Origin: Spirogloea muscicola
Lineage: Eukaryota > Streptophyta > Zygnematophyceae > Spirogloeales > Spirogloeaceae
DNA: 62,520 bases
Direction of reading: 5' to 3'
Assembly: GCA_009602725.1 (NCBI GenBank)
Contig: WELB01000071.1
Location: forward strand, 64,059 to 126,578
The notes below the pieces were generated by a model that saw only the letters and a program-made list of their open reading frames with translations, was not told where the DNA came from and did not search any database. Below, piece after piece: positions 22,802 to 33,028 of this stretch. Position 1 is the first letter of the stretch. The number at the start of each line of letters is the position of its first letter. Both the position numbers and the translations under genes were made by a program.

Positions 22802-23606
22802 GAGCCCATCTTTGAGCCTCCAAGAGGGTCCGTCAAGGCTAGTGCAGCAAGCACTCGTTCCGGCCTCGCACCTGAAGCGGAGCTCGGGGATGCTGGCATA
22901 ATTGAGGAAGAATGGTGTCTCCTTGGTGGACTCATGGTAGGCACTATTCACAGCATACTCTGCTGAAGCCAAATACCCGTCCCAGTCAGTCTGGCTGGAT
23001 TGACAAATTACCCGAGCATGTCCTCGAGAAGCCGATACATTCGCTCAGTCTGCCCGTCAAATTTGTGGATGGAATGCTGTGGACATGGGCTGCTTCTGCT
23101 TAAGCTTGCATCCTTGACCCGCGAAGCGAGGATCGCGGTCCGAGACCATCCTCAAATCATGCAGCTTCCACACCGTATCCACAAAGTTGCGAACGGATTT
23201 CTTCGCTAATGCCCGCGTAGTCGTAGGAGCAAAATGGCTCGAACCGTCCACAAAGACGCACAGCATCGCAGCTGTTCCGCGTCTTAAGCAACTGTGAAGC
23301 CTACACTTACATTGGTCCATTTCCGCTCAGGAATCTCCAGGGGCTGAAGCAGTACGGCCGGCTTGCCAGAGATTGCATTACTTCGTTGGTATGTGGCACA
23401 GCTTGTCACAAAAGCGTGCACCTAGGCTGAAAGCCCTTCCACCAAAATAGGCGTCACGCTGCCTTTTTGGTCTTGCTGACTCCCAGATGACCACTGTAAG
23501 GCATATCATGCAACTTCTATATATTGTCAGTGCGCAAGGCATTGCAGTCCGAGACTACTGTAGAGTCACCTTGCCACCAGAAGCCTTTGTCATCTGTGAG
23601 TGCGTC
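22802..23606 (-). pseudogene. Ty3/gypsy integrase fragment, decayed
   Basis: Minus-strand reading contains FVDTVWKLHD, VSDRDPRFAG, MSTAFHPQI and FFLNYASIPELRF, the integrase core and its C-terminal extension, broken by stops and frameshifts. It is cut at 22801 by a B LTR and at 23607 by an A-type LTR. Confidence 0.75.
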
Positions 23607-24688
23607 TGTAATCACGCGGCCGTTTGGTTAAGCCTCACGGCTCTGTTGTTACTCCATGACCGACTATTTGGGCCAGGTGGCCCGCCAGGTGGCGGGCTGG
23701 CTGGCGGGCAAGTGGCCCGCCCAGAGGCGGGCCCCGCCCGTCCTGAAATACCCCTTGTAATGAAACAGCCGTCTGGTTAAGCCACATGGCTCTGTTGGCA
23801 TTTCATGACCGACTTTTTGGGCCAGGTGACCCGCCAGCTGGCGGGCTGGCTGGCCCGCCCGGGTGCGGGCCCCGCCCGCCCCGAAATACCCCTCGCCAGG
23901 ATCCGCCCGTTCCAGGGAGGATCTTTGGGCTCGCCGCAAGGCGGGTCTTGGGGCGAACCTGCTCACACCACTGGAGGGGCGTGGAACGGGGAAGCACTAA
24001 GGAGCCTCAGGGACTGAGGCTCATCAATCAGTTCGAGCCCGGGAAGCCTCGGAGCAGCCTTGCCGCTGCTCGCCGCCGCAGCCGCCGCCGCACTGCGCTG
24101 CGGGGCCTGCTGCGCCGGCCTGCGCCCAGGAGGTGGAGTCGCCGTCAAGGCGGCGCCACAGGGCCTGTCTTCCGCTGCGCTATGCGCTTGTGCTTCCTGG
24201 TGTAGTGGGTTGGCTCCTAAACCCCCCATGCTCGAACCCAGTAAGAACTCCTCTCTCTAAATGCGTGTTTAGGGCGAGGTTCCTTACACCCCTCGCCAGG
24301 GATCCGCCCGTTCAAGGGAGGATCTTTGGCCTGCCGCAAGGCGGGCCATGGGGCGAACTGCTCACACCCCTGAGGGAGGGTGGCACGGGGAAGCACGAGG
24401 AGCCTTGGGGCTGAGGCTCGACGGGAGTTCGAACCAGGGAAGCCCAGGAGCGGCCTTGCCGCTGCTCGCCGCCGCAGCTGTCGCCGCACTGCGCTGCGGG
24501 GCCTGCTGCGCCGGCCTGCGCCCAGGAGGTGGAGTCGCCGCCGGACGGCGGCGCCACAGGGCCTGTCTTCCGCTGCGCCGATGCGCTAGTGCTTTCCTTG
24601 TGTAGTGGGTTGGTCCCCAAACCCCCTACAGCCGAATTCAATAAGGACTCCTTACCCTAACGGCGTGTATAGGGCGAGGTTCTCTACA
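23607..24688 (+). mobile_element. Family A LTR (older subtype), 5' LTR of the nested chromovirus, interrupted
   Basis: Starts TGTAATCACGCGGCCG and ends GTTCTCTACA at 24688, with 23756-24288 being a later solo LTR. Own length is about 544 bp. It shares subtype features (GAGGAGCCTTGGGG, CCGGACGGCGG) with the LTRs at 36621-37168 and 41928-42467; the latter is the closer match. A degenerate primer-binding site (TGTTATTAGAGTCGG) follows. Confidence 0.8.
23756..24288 (+). mobile_element. Solo LTR, family A, inside an A-type LTR
   Basis: TGTAATGAAACAGCC to GGTTCCTTACA, 533 bp, perfect TSD CCCCT at 23751-23755 and 24289-24293. The host LTR continues with CGCCAGG as expected. Confidence 0.93.
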
Positions 24689-26075
24689 ATCTGTTATTAG
24701 AGTCGGTCTTGCATCCATCGCGCTTGTGACTTATTGTGCTCGCCGCTTGCACCAGCAAGGATCACCCTGATGTGCTGGTCTGACCATTTCCTGTCTAGGA
24801 TGAAGTGCTTGCCAGACGTTGGTCCGTGAGGCGGCTCAGCCGAAGCGCCGGGTGCGGAGTCATCTTTGCGCAGTGAGCCAGCAACGACCAACGCCAGATT
24901 GACCGACTGATCCTTGAGGACCACTTGCTGCGTTCGCTTCTTCTGAGGTGTAGCTTGAGCCTGCAGCCTTTGTGTGGTAAGGTCAGTCGTGTGGCCAGCA
25001 TCGATCGAGTGCCAGCATCGATCGGTCCTTGTCATATCTGCGGTTGTCCGCCTGCCTGCTGATTGAGGTGTAATGTTACGCGCTGCCTTGCTTGCTCGCT
25101 CCCTGGTGCACCAGTCTGCGATGTCCTGTATTGCAGTATGGAGTGTGTGATTTGCTGACTCTTGGAGCCTGAACTGATCCCTCAGTGTCATTCAGACAGC
25201 ATGGTATCGCACACCTCCAGTGGGCGGCCGAGCCCTCCTCGGGAGGCAGAGCGGTCGGCTGCTGAGACAGCGGCTGCTGCAGGGCAAGCTGCTGCGGCAG
25301 TGGCTGCTGCGGAGCACGCCCAAGAGGGGCACGCCCAAGCGGGCACGCCAAGCGGGGCACGCCCAAAAGGGGCACGCCCAAGAAGGGCACGCCCAAGCGA
25401 GGCACGCCCATGATGGGCAGGCCCACGATGGGCAGGGCGAGCTGAGAGCCGGATGCCTGGAGGGCTTGTCGGCTGGGGAGGTGCAGCGCATGGCCCTCGT
25501 GCAGGATCTGGCAGCAGCCCAGCCTACGTCGGACCCAGCTCAACACCGGCTCTTTGCGAGGATCTGCGCGGAGCAGCGCGCCCTGCTCGTCCGGCAGCGC
25601 GCCGAAGAGCGGCATATGCAAGAGGTGCATGCCTCGTTGCATCTGATGCGCAAGATCAGTAGTAATCATGAGCATGGACTTGCCAGGGCCCATGCACCCA
25701 GACAGTTCTCCGGTCAGGACGATCGGTGAGGGTTGCAGCTGTGGCTCGATGAGATGGATGAATAGTGTGCTCCAACACGGACGCAGGAGCACGCGTGCGC
25801 CTCGCTGCTACCTATCTCACAGGGGAGCCCCGGGAGTAGTGGAACACCCTGAAGAAGGGCTCGACGCCCGCGGAGTACAATTGCTGGGACTTCTTTTGCA
25901 GCTCGCTCACGTCCCCTATGGCGACCCACACGCGGAGCTACGAGCCCGTGATGAGCTGGACGCCCTCCGCATGTAGGGCGAGGGAAGCGAGGGCTTTGAG
26001 CCATATGTGCGGCGCTTCCGTCTGCTGCTGTCCAAGCTACGCAGCGAGCCAATGGAGCCTATTGACCCGTCCCAG
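24689..26075 (+). pseudogene. Leader and 5' gag of the host chromovirus
   Basis: A leader of about 510 bp precedes the gag start at 25201 (MVSHTSSGRPSPPRE), with an Ala-rich N-terminus and a short tandem array that shifts frame. Downstream gag (SAGEVQRMALVQDLA, then an FRLLLSKL-like stretch) ends at PMEPIDPSQ, where the 4.66-kb element is inserted. The gag sequence resumes at 30744. Confidence 0.8.
25311..25436 (+). repeat. Tandem array in gag, about 15-bp units
   Basis: About eight imperfect units of the GGGCACGCCCAAGAA type, encoding HAQEG/ARPKG-like pentapeptides. One unit is 13 bp, which breaks the gag frame. It occupies the same N-terminal gag position as the 30-bp array at 27149-27387. 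Confidence 0.8.
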
Positions 26076-26607
26076 TGTAAACAGCCGTCTGGTTAAGCCA
26101 CATGGCTCTGTTGACATTACATGACCGACTATTTGGGCCAGGTGACCCGCCCGCTGGCTGGCCGGGCAAGTGGCCCGCCCGGGGGCGGGCTCCGCCCGTC
26201 CCGAAATACCCCTCGCCAGGATCCGCCCGCTCAATGGAGGATCTTTGGGCCCGCCGCAAGGCGGGCCTTGGGGCGAACCTGCTCACACCCCTGGAGTGGG
26301 GGGTGGCACGGGGAAGCACTAAGGAGCCTCAGGGGCTGAGGCTCATCAATCAATTCGAGCCCGGGAAGCCTCGGAGCAGCCTTGCCGCTGCTCGCCGCCG
26401 CAGCCGCCGCCGCACTGCGCTGCGGGGCCTGCTGCGCCGGCCTGCGCCCAGAAGGTGGAGACGCCGTCAAGGCGGCGCCACAGGCCCTGTCTTCCGCTGC
26501 GCTATGCGCTAGTGCTTCCTTGTGTAGTGGGTTGGCCCCTAAACCCCCTATGCTTGAATTCAATAAGAATTCTCTCTAACTGCGTGTTCAGGGCGAGATT
26601 CCTAACA
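26076..26607 (+). mobile_element. 5' LTR (family A) of the 4.66-kb element
   Basis: Starts TGTAAACAGCCGTCTGG (a 4-bp loss after TGTA compared with other A LTRs) and ends GAGATTCCTAACA, 532 bp. It is very similar to the 3' LTR at 30199-30738, suggesting a comparatively recent insertion. Confidence 0.92.
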
Positions 26608-26608
26608 T

Positions 26609-26620
26609 TGGTGTCAGAGG
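26609..26620 (+). promoter_or_regulatory. Primer-binding site (initiator tRNA-Met)
   Basis: TGGTGTCAGAGG, one base after the LTR, 10 of 12 positions to TGGTATCAGAGC. Confidence 0.8.
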
Positions 26621-27106
26621 TGGTCTTGCATCCATCGTGCTTGTGACTTCTTGTGTCCGCTGATGATGCAAGGATCTCCTCGATATTCTGGCCTGACTTT
26701 TTCTGTCAAAGTTGAAGTGCTTGCCAGACGTTGGTCCGTGGGACGGCTCCGAGGAAGTGCCGGGTGCTGCGTCACCCTTGCGCCGTGGGCCGGCGACCAA
26801 CGCCAGATTGCGGACTGATCCTCCAGGACCACTTGCTCTGTTCGCTCCTCTTGAGGTGAAGCTTGAGCTTGCAGCTTTGTGTGGTGAGGTCAGTCGTGTG
26901 ACCAGCGTTGCTCGCGAGCATCGGTCTTGGTCAAATCGCGGCTGTCTGCCTCCCTGCTGATTGAGGTGTGGATTTGTGCGCTGCCTTGCTTGCTCGCTCG
27001 CTGCTGCAGCAGTCTTGCGATGTCTTGTATTGCAGTATGGAGGGTGTAATTTGCTGACTGTCGGAGCTGAATTGTTCCTTCAGTGTCCCTCAGACAGAAG
27101 GACTTC

Positions 27107-28566
27107 ACCTACCTCCAGCGCAAGATCCAGCCGTCCTCGGACGGCAGAGCGGTCAGCTGTGGATGCAGCGGCTGCTGGGCGGTCGGCTGTGAATGCAGCG
27201 GCTGCAGCGCGGTCGGCTGTGGATGCAGCGGCTGCAGCGCGGTCGGCTGTGGATGCAGCGGCTGCAGAGCGGTCCGCTGTGGATGCAGCGGCTGCTGGGC
27301 AGTCGGCTGTGGATCAGCGGCTGCAGCGCGGTCGGCTGTGGATGCAGCGGCTGCAGGGCGGTCGGCTGTGGATGCAGCGGCTGCGGCAGGGCCAGATACT
27401 GCGGATGCAGTGGCTGCTGCGGGGCAAGCCCTGGAGTGGCATGTCGAGCTGGGACCGGAGGCCTGGAGGGCTTGTCGGCTGGGGACCTGCACCGTGTTGC
27501 ACTCCTTACGCAGGACCTGGCGGCAGTCCAGGCTGCAATGGACCCAGTTCCGAAGAGGCTCTACGGCCTGCTTGAGCGGATGTGCACGGAGCACCGCACC
27601 ACCATTGCCCAGCTCCGCGCGGGACGACGGCATGCGCAAGGGATCGATGCCGCGGGGCGGGGCATCTGGTGTGCAGGAGCGGTGGCAATCCTGCGCATGG
27701 CCTTGCCCAGGCCCACGCCCCAGAGCTCTACTCCGGTCGTTGACGACCCGGGTGGACTGCAGCCCTGGCTCAGCAAGATGCTGGAGTGGCTCACTCCAAT
27801 GCTGATGGAGCATGCTCGGGAGCTGCTCAGCACGCCGGACATTGGGCGTGGCAAACGTCCCATGCTGGAGGCAGGGGGATCTGCAGAGGCAGAGCGGGGC
27901 AGGAAGAGGGTTGACCCTAAGGAGGGCTCTAACGCTCGTTCCCATGGCAATTTTCAGCCACGCGTGACAGGTGCTGGCCCGCGAATGGAAGGAGGTGGTG
28001 GCTGCTATGGCTGCGGCGCCAAGGGCCACCTGATCAGGGACTGCCTGGCAGCAGGTCCATCTCCATCGAGGCCACGTCCTCAGCGCCCGATGGGCCGGGA
28101 CAAGGCCAACTTCAAGGGGAAGCTTGCGTGCCTGACCCTTGCCTCTGAGAGCCACATCATTCAGCCAGACGCACTTGAGCCGTTGGATCTTGCTGGCATG
28201 GCTTGCCCGCCAACCGTGCCGGTTGTGCGCTCCATATCTGCTTTATTGCAAGGTCTGGAGGCCGGAGGGCCTCTATTTGTGTGGGTTGCCCACAATGACT
28301 TGCAAATGGCTGCTGATGTTTACTTGAGCTGGCCTGAGCGCCGTGAGGCTGAAGAAATGCTGTTCTTCCGCAGAAGTGCGGCGTACCTAATCAAGCTCCG
28401 CTGGGGATGGACCTGCTGTGCTCGCACAAGGCAGGTCACACGCTCCTCAGGCGTAGCGTTGATGCTTATGAGCATAGGTAGGCACTACCCGACTGCGGTT
28501 AGGGTCTATGTTGCTCGCACCCCATTCCTGGGCAGCGTCCATGGTGGATATACTATGCTGTTTTAG
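27107..28566 (+). pseudogene. gag of the 4.66-kb element
   Basis: The position of the gag ATG in relatives (as at 25201) reads AGG here, so the start codon is lost. An Ala-rich repeat array follows, with a 1-nt deletion, then LTQDLAAVQAAMDP, MLMEHARELLSTPD and a CCHC knuckle (CYGCGAKGHLIRDC) at about 28003-28044. The frame runs without a stop into the protease linker until TAG at 28564-28566. Relatives have GAG or ATG there, so the TAG is a point mutation. Much of the central capsid region found in the copy at 52785-53590 is deleted between about 27790 and 27800. Confidence 0.85.
27149..27387 (+). repeat. Minisatellite in gag, eight 30-bp units
   Basis: Units start at 27149, 27179, 27209, 27239, 27269, 27299, 27328 and 27358, each of the type GCGGTCGGCTGTGGATGCAG plus CGGCTGCAGC, encoding RSAVDAAAA. 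The sixth unit (27299-27327) is 29 bp and shifts the frame. Confidence 0.93.
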
Positions 28567-29080
28567 GGGCTGGTTGCTATGGCACCAGCTAGGTTCCTCG
28601 TAGACTCAGGGGCCTCAGTGTCCTTCGTGAGTAGGGATTTGGTGTGCTCCGCTGGCTTGCATTTGCAAGCAGACGGTCTATCTAGAGTGACTTGGCCGAT
28701 GGCCATCCCACCAACGTGCTGGGTTTGTGCTCAATTCCAATTCGCATTCAGCAATATAAAGCCGTTACGCTATTGCGCTGACGGTCGCATTTGGTGTGAT
28801 AATAGGAATTGCCTGGCATTGTGCTCCACCAGCATCCTCGATTTTGAACGCCCGACTTGCACTGTCCAACGTCTCGACAAATGCAGTCTCAGGTCGCAAC
28901 CTGCTGACGAAGGGTTACGTTGCGTCCTTTCCATTGCCATCCGCAGCGCCCATTCTTTTTGTCAAAAGAAGGATGAGTGTCTACGAATGTGCAGTGATTA
29001 TCGGGCTTTGCTGGCTGTAGTGCATGCTTTACGCACTATTCGATTTCCAGTGGGTTTTTTGCCCTGGACGGCTTGATGTT
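28567..29080 (+). pseudogene. Protease and truncated RT of the 4.66-kb element
   Basis: ARFLVDSGASVSFVS (Asp codon 28603-28605) marks the retropepsin active site. After a frameshift near 28700 comes a decayed linker, then FVKRR and YRAL-like remnants of RT. The sequence then jumps at about 29010 directly to LAVVHALRTI, the end of RNase H. The YLDD catalytic block is therefore absent. Confidence 0.85.
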
Positions 29081-30184
29081 GCGGACCCTGTGCGTAACAA
29101 CATTCGCGGAGCTGATGCGTTGGCTGCCTTGAACGCTTCTGGAGTGCGGGCTGCAGGGCTGCGTCCGACTCGTCAAGCTTCTCGGCAACCCACAGCTGAC
29201 CTCTCTGAGCTCTCTGTCCTATCCGTCAAGGGTATGGCAAAGACTCATGGTTTGCTGCACACGACAACGTCAACGTCCTCAATGATGCCAAAGGGTTCTG
29301 ATGGCAAGGTGACGCCTTTGTGGTCCCGGACTGCAATGCCTTGCGCACTGGCAGTGAGCAAAATCATTAAGGCCATTCGACGCCTCTTTTGCTGCGTGAG
29401 CTTTTCAGCCACGGTTTCTGCGAAGGATTTCGCTAGCATCTTTGAAATATGTGGAGATGGCATGGAGTACCTGAGAGAGCAGACTCCACTCTTCCTCAAG
29501 TATGGTCTGCATCCCCGAGCTCCACTTCAGGGGGGAAGGCCGGAACGAGTTCCCGCCGCGGTAGCCTTTACTGAGACTCTCTTGGAGGCTCGGAGACGAG
29601 CTCGGCAATTCTTGGAAATTGCTCAGAGTCGCCAGAAGGCTTATGCTGACAAACATCGGAAGGACGTCTCCTTCGATGTTGGTGCACAAGTGCTGCTGAG
29701 CACGAAGCACTTATCCTTGCGGGCTGTGGGTACGCGCAAGTAGCTGCCCAAGTGGGTTGGACGATTTGCAGTAGTACGTACGCCTTGTGGGCAAGGTGTC
29801 CTACGAGCTCAAGACACCAGTGCATTGGGAGGTCCATAAAGTCTTCCATGTGTCTCAGCTGAGGGCCTTCCTTTCGGATGGTCGTGTCCAACCGCCCCCA
29901 CCTCCACTACTGATCGAGGACGATCTTGAGTTTGAGGTGGAAGAGATCTTGTCTCATAGGGACAAGCCTCGAGGGCGTAAGACCCGTGAGTATCTGGTGA
30001 AGTGGCTCGGGTATGGGCCTGAGCACAACACGTGGGAGCCTGCGGCCAATTTAACAAATTGTCCGGATGCTCTCAGGGAATACCTGGCCAAGGTTGGTAA
30101 TACTCCTAGGCTTGGTCGAGGCAGCAACCGTCGGGTGTAAAATCTGTCGGTTGTTCTCTCGAGGTTCCCGAGGACGTGAACACC
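29081..30184 (+). pseudogene. Integrase remnant and chromodomain of the 4.66-kb element
   Basis: RNase H end (RNNIRGADALAALNASGV), integrase N-terminus scraps, then a jump to FFLKYGLHPRAP-like, LEARRRARQFLEIAQSRQK and LLPKWVGRF (TAG before LPKW at 29742). Then VFHVSQLRAFLSDGRVQPP and an intact-looking chromodomain: VEEILSHRDKPRGRKTREY, LVKWLGYGPEHNTWEPAANL. The integrase D..D..E core is largely missing. Confidence 0.87.
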
Positions 30185-30198
30185 AGAGTGGGGAGGTA
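30185..30198 (+). promoter_or_regulatory. Polypurine tract
   Basis: AGAGTGGGGAGGTA directly before the 3' LTR. The same sequence precedes 36621, and AGAGTGAGGAGGTA precedes 41928. Confidence 0.8.
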
Positions 30199-30738
30199 TG
30201 TAATGAAACAGCCGTCTGGTTAAGCCACATGGCTCTGTTGACATTACATGACCGACTATTTGGGCCAGGTGACCCGCCAGCTGGCTGGCCGGGCAAGTTG
30301 CCCGCCCGGAGGCGGGCTCCGCCCGTCCCGAAATACCCCTCGCAAGAATCCGCCCGTTCAAGGGAGGATCTTTGGGCCCGCCGCAAGGCGGGCCTTGGCG
30401 CGAACCTGCTCACATCCCTGGAGGGGGGGGTGGCACGGGGAAGCACTAAGGAGCCTCAGGGGCTGAGGCTCATCGATCAGTTCGAGCCCGGGAAGCCTCG
30501 GAGCAGCCTTGCCGCTGCTCGCCGGCGCAGCCGCCGCTGCACTGCGCTGCGGGGCCTGCTGCGCCGGCCTGCGCCCAGGAGGTGGAGTCGCCGTCAAGGC
30601 GCCGCCACAGGGCCTGTCTTCCGCTGCGCTATGCGCTAGTGCTTCCTTGTGTAGTGGGTTGGCCCCTAAATCCCCTATGCTCGAATACAATAAGGACTCT
30701 CTCTCTCTAACTGCGTGTTCAGGGCGAGATTCCTTACA
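30199..30738 (+). mobile_element. 3' LTR (family A) of the 4.66-kb element
   Basis: TGTAATGAAACAGCC to GAGATTCCTTACA, 540 bp, collinear with the 5' LTR at 26076-26607. Confidence 0.93.
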
Positions 30739-31007
30739 TCCAGCGTCTCAAGGCTGGACTGCCTACTCGCTTCCGCAATTGGGTCGCGGTGGATTCCGCG
30801 ACGGCGCAACCTGTCACGGACTTCACCAAGATGGTGGAGCACGCCCGCAAGGTGCTTGGCATGCCGGACATTGCCGGTCCGGGCAAGCGTCCCCTGCTGG
30901 AGGCAGGCGGCTCTGATGCAGAGCGAGGCAACAAACGGTTCAACCCAAGGCAAGGCTTTAACGCTCGTCCTCAAGGCGGCTTCCCCAAGCCGCGGGTGAA
31001 AGGCGCT
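30739..31007 (+). pseudogene. gag of the host chromovirus, middle part
   Basis: Continues gag after the 4.66-kb insertion: RLKAGLPTRFRNWVAVDSA, then FTKMVEHARKVLGMPD and GGFPKPRVKGA, where a D LTR is inserted. This is the capsid C-terminal part and basic linker before the zinc knuckle. Confidence 0.85.
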
Positions 31008-31289
31008 TGTAGCGTTCCGCCCGTTTGGGGAGCATTACCCTCATATTATCGTGTACATGTGGTATCTGTCGCGCGACCCACTTCCCCCGCGCGCATTGTC
31101 TTCTACCGCCAGCGTCGTGCCGATTTGCATGACCCCTGTCTTGCGGTATCCTCGAGGTCCGTCGTGGACGTCTCATGTTCTACGGGTCCCTCGAGGTCCG
31201 CCCGTGGACGTTACATGTCCACCCTACGGTATCCTCAAAGTCTTCACGTGACGTGATATGTCCCCGCGACCGATCCTCGTGAGGCCCGC

Positions 31290-32124
31290 TGTAACGTCCC
31301 CATCCGTTACGTGACGTTTAACCGTGGGTTGAACGCTAACGCGTGGTAACGGCACGCGGCCCCGGTATCGTTGGCGTGCGACACGTGGGCGACGCGCGGC
31401 AAGTGAGACGCGGCTCACCGGAGCTGTCGCCGCAGGGCCGCCCGGGCCCCCGGGCCATGGCCGCCGCCACCCTCACGACCGTTTCCGCAGGGCGGCTCTG
31501 CGCAGGGCGGCACCGCGACGTGCCCGTCGGCGGCAGGTCCGCCGAACCGGTGAGCGCCACCTCATGGCCGCCGGACTCGTAGTGACATACCTGTGACGCG
31601 TGTAGCGCTGTGACGCGCCTGGCGGCGCCGCGCAGGGCGGCACCGCGCCGCGCAGGGCGGCGTCGCCGCCCTCACGACCCGTTTCCCCCCGTAGGGCCCG
31701 CCTTCTCGAGGTGGGCCTTGAGGCGAGCCTCCCAGAGACCCTTGGGGAGGGGTGGCACTTGAAGCACTATAAGTAGGGCTGAGACCAGCCTCCGGGCACC
31801 CGGCTCTGGTCAGCGAAGCCCACGCCAGAGAGAGGCGCGCAGCCCTGCTGCTGCCTGCTGCTGCAGCCCGACGCCGCAACCTGTCCCTGCGGATCTTCAT
31901 CGGCTCTTCTGAAGGTAGACTGTGGCTGCTCCCTTTGGGGACAGTTGCTGGCCCGTACCGAGAGGTGAGTCGCCGCCTGTCGGCGGCGCCTCAGGGCAAG
32001 GTATTCCGCTGCGTGTGCATGTGGTGCTTCTCTGTGCTGGGGGTTTCGTCTCTAAACCCCAGAGACAGAAACCAATCAGGACGTCCTAACCCTTAACTGC
32101 TTGTGAAGGGCTTAGAATGCTTCA
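31290..32124 (+). mobile_element. Solo LTR, family C, inside the D LTR
   Basis: TGTAACGTCCCCATCC to AGAATGCTTCA, 835 bp. Perfect TSD CCCGC at 31285-31289 and 32125-32129. This is the youngest event in this branch of the nest. Confidence 0.95.
31768..31773 (+). promoter_or_regulatory. Candidate LTR TATA box
   Basis: TATAAG within CACTATAAGTAGGG, in the 5' half of the C LTR. Equivalent positions in other copies are 14397-14402, 17013-17018 (minus), 44934-44939 and 50230-50235, so it is conserved across families C and F. Transcription would start about 25-30 bp downstream. Confidence 0.6.
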
Positions 32125-32563
32125 CCCGCCCCTTACGGGGTGGGCCCCGAAGCGGCTCCCACACACCCTAGAGGGGGGGTGGCATTGAAGCATCAAAAGT
32201 AGTCGGCTGAGACTGAACGGGTCAGTTCAGTGAGGCCAGAGAAAGGCAGAGCCCTGCTTGCCTGCTGCCGCAGCCGCCGCCACAGCCCTGCTGCTGCCGT
32301 CTGCTGCCCAGCCCGTGGCCGCAGCTCGTCGCTGTGGACATCGCCGGCGCTCCGTAAGTACCATGGCTGCGCCCCACGCAGGGATAGCTTTAAGCCAGAT
32401 CCACAGTAGAGTCGCCGCCTCTTGGCGGCGCCTCAGGGTAAGACTTCCGCTGTGTGTTGTAGTAGTGCTTCACTGTAGGGGGGTTGCTTCTAAACCCCCA
32501 TTGACCGAACCCTATAAGGACGTACTAACCACTATCTGCGTGTATAGGGCTTAGAACATTTCA

Positions 32564-33028
32564 GCGCTGGCCTGCTTCACGTGCGGTGACAAGAGCCACC
32601 AGCTCAGGGACTGTCCGGCGGCAGGTCCCTCTTCCTCAAGGCCACGTCCACAGCGCCCTGTGGGCCAGGACCAGGGCAATTTCAAGGGCAAGCGTGAGTG
32701 CTTGGCCCTTGCCTTTGCAAGCCATCTCATTCAGCCAGAAGCACTTGAGCTGTGTGATCTTGCTGGCATTGCTTGCTCGTCAACCAACATACCGGTTGTG
32801 CGCTCCTTTTCTGCTTTGTTGCAAAGTCTGGAAGGCGGAGGGCCTCTATTTGTGTGGGTTGCCCACAATGACGTGCAAGTGGCTGTTGATGTCTATCTGA
32901 GCTGGCGTGAGTGCCGTCGGCCTAAAGAAATTTTTTCTTCATTGTGCCACAGAAGCGCGGCGCGATTGATCGAGCTCCGCTGGGAATATCGCTGTTGTGC
33001 TCGCACGAGGCGGGACAAAGGCTCCTTA
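32564..33028 (+). pseudogene. gag of the host chromovirus, zinc knuckle to C-terminus
   Basis: Resumes gag after the D LTR: CCHC knuckle CFTCGDKSHQLRDC at about 32575-32616, basic linker RPRPQRPVGQDQGNFKGK, then the conserved gag-pro bridge (GGPLFVWVAHNDVQ). A reversed A LTR cuts it at 33029. Confidence 0.88.

Larger units (their letters stand above)
26076..30738 (+). mobile_element. LTR-bounded chromovirus deletion derivative (4.66 kb)
   Basis: 5' LTR 26076-26607, primer-binding site 26609-26620, gag-protease, remnants of RNase H and integrase, chromodomain, polypurine tract 30185-30198, 3' LTR 30199-30738. The flanks CCCAG (26071-26075) and TCCAG (30739-30743) form a 4/5 TSD, and the host gag reads PMEPIDPSQ|RLKAGLPTRFRNWVAVD across the site. 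RT from the DYRAL motif to the RNase H end is gone, as are the integrase zinc finger and most of its DDE core, so it could move only with helper enzymes. The cis signals (LTRs, PBS, PPT) are all recognisable. Confidence 0.92.
31008..32563 (+). mobile_element. Solo LTR, family D, containing a C LTR
   Basis: TGTAGCGTTCCGCCCG to TTAGAACATTTCA, about 716 bp without the inner insertion. Perfect TSD GCGCT at 31003-31007 and 32564-32568. A GTAAGT donor-like site lies at 32354-32359. Confidence 0.93.

Noticed and set aside
27149-27387. CRISPR-like direct repeats
   Set aside because: Units are contiguous without spacers and code for an Ala-rich Gag segment; this is a minisatellite.
27083-27430. Cysteine-rich CGCSGC repeat protein
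   Set aside because: It is the out-of-frame reading of the gag minisatellite.
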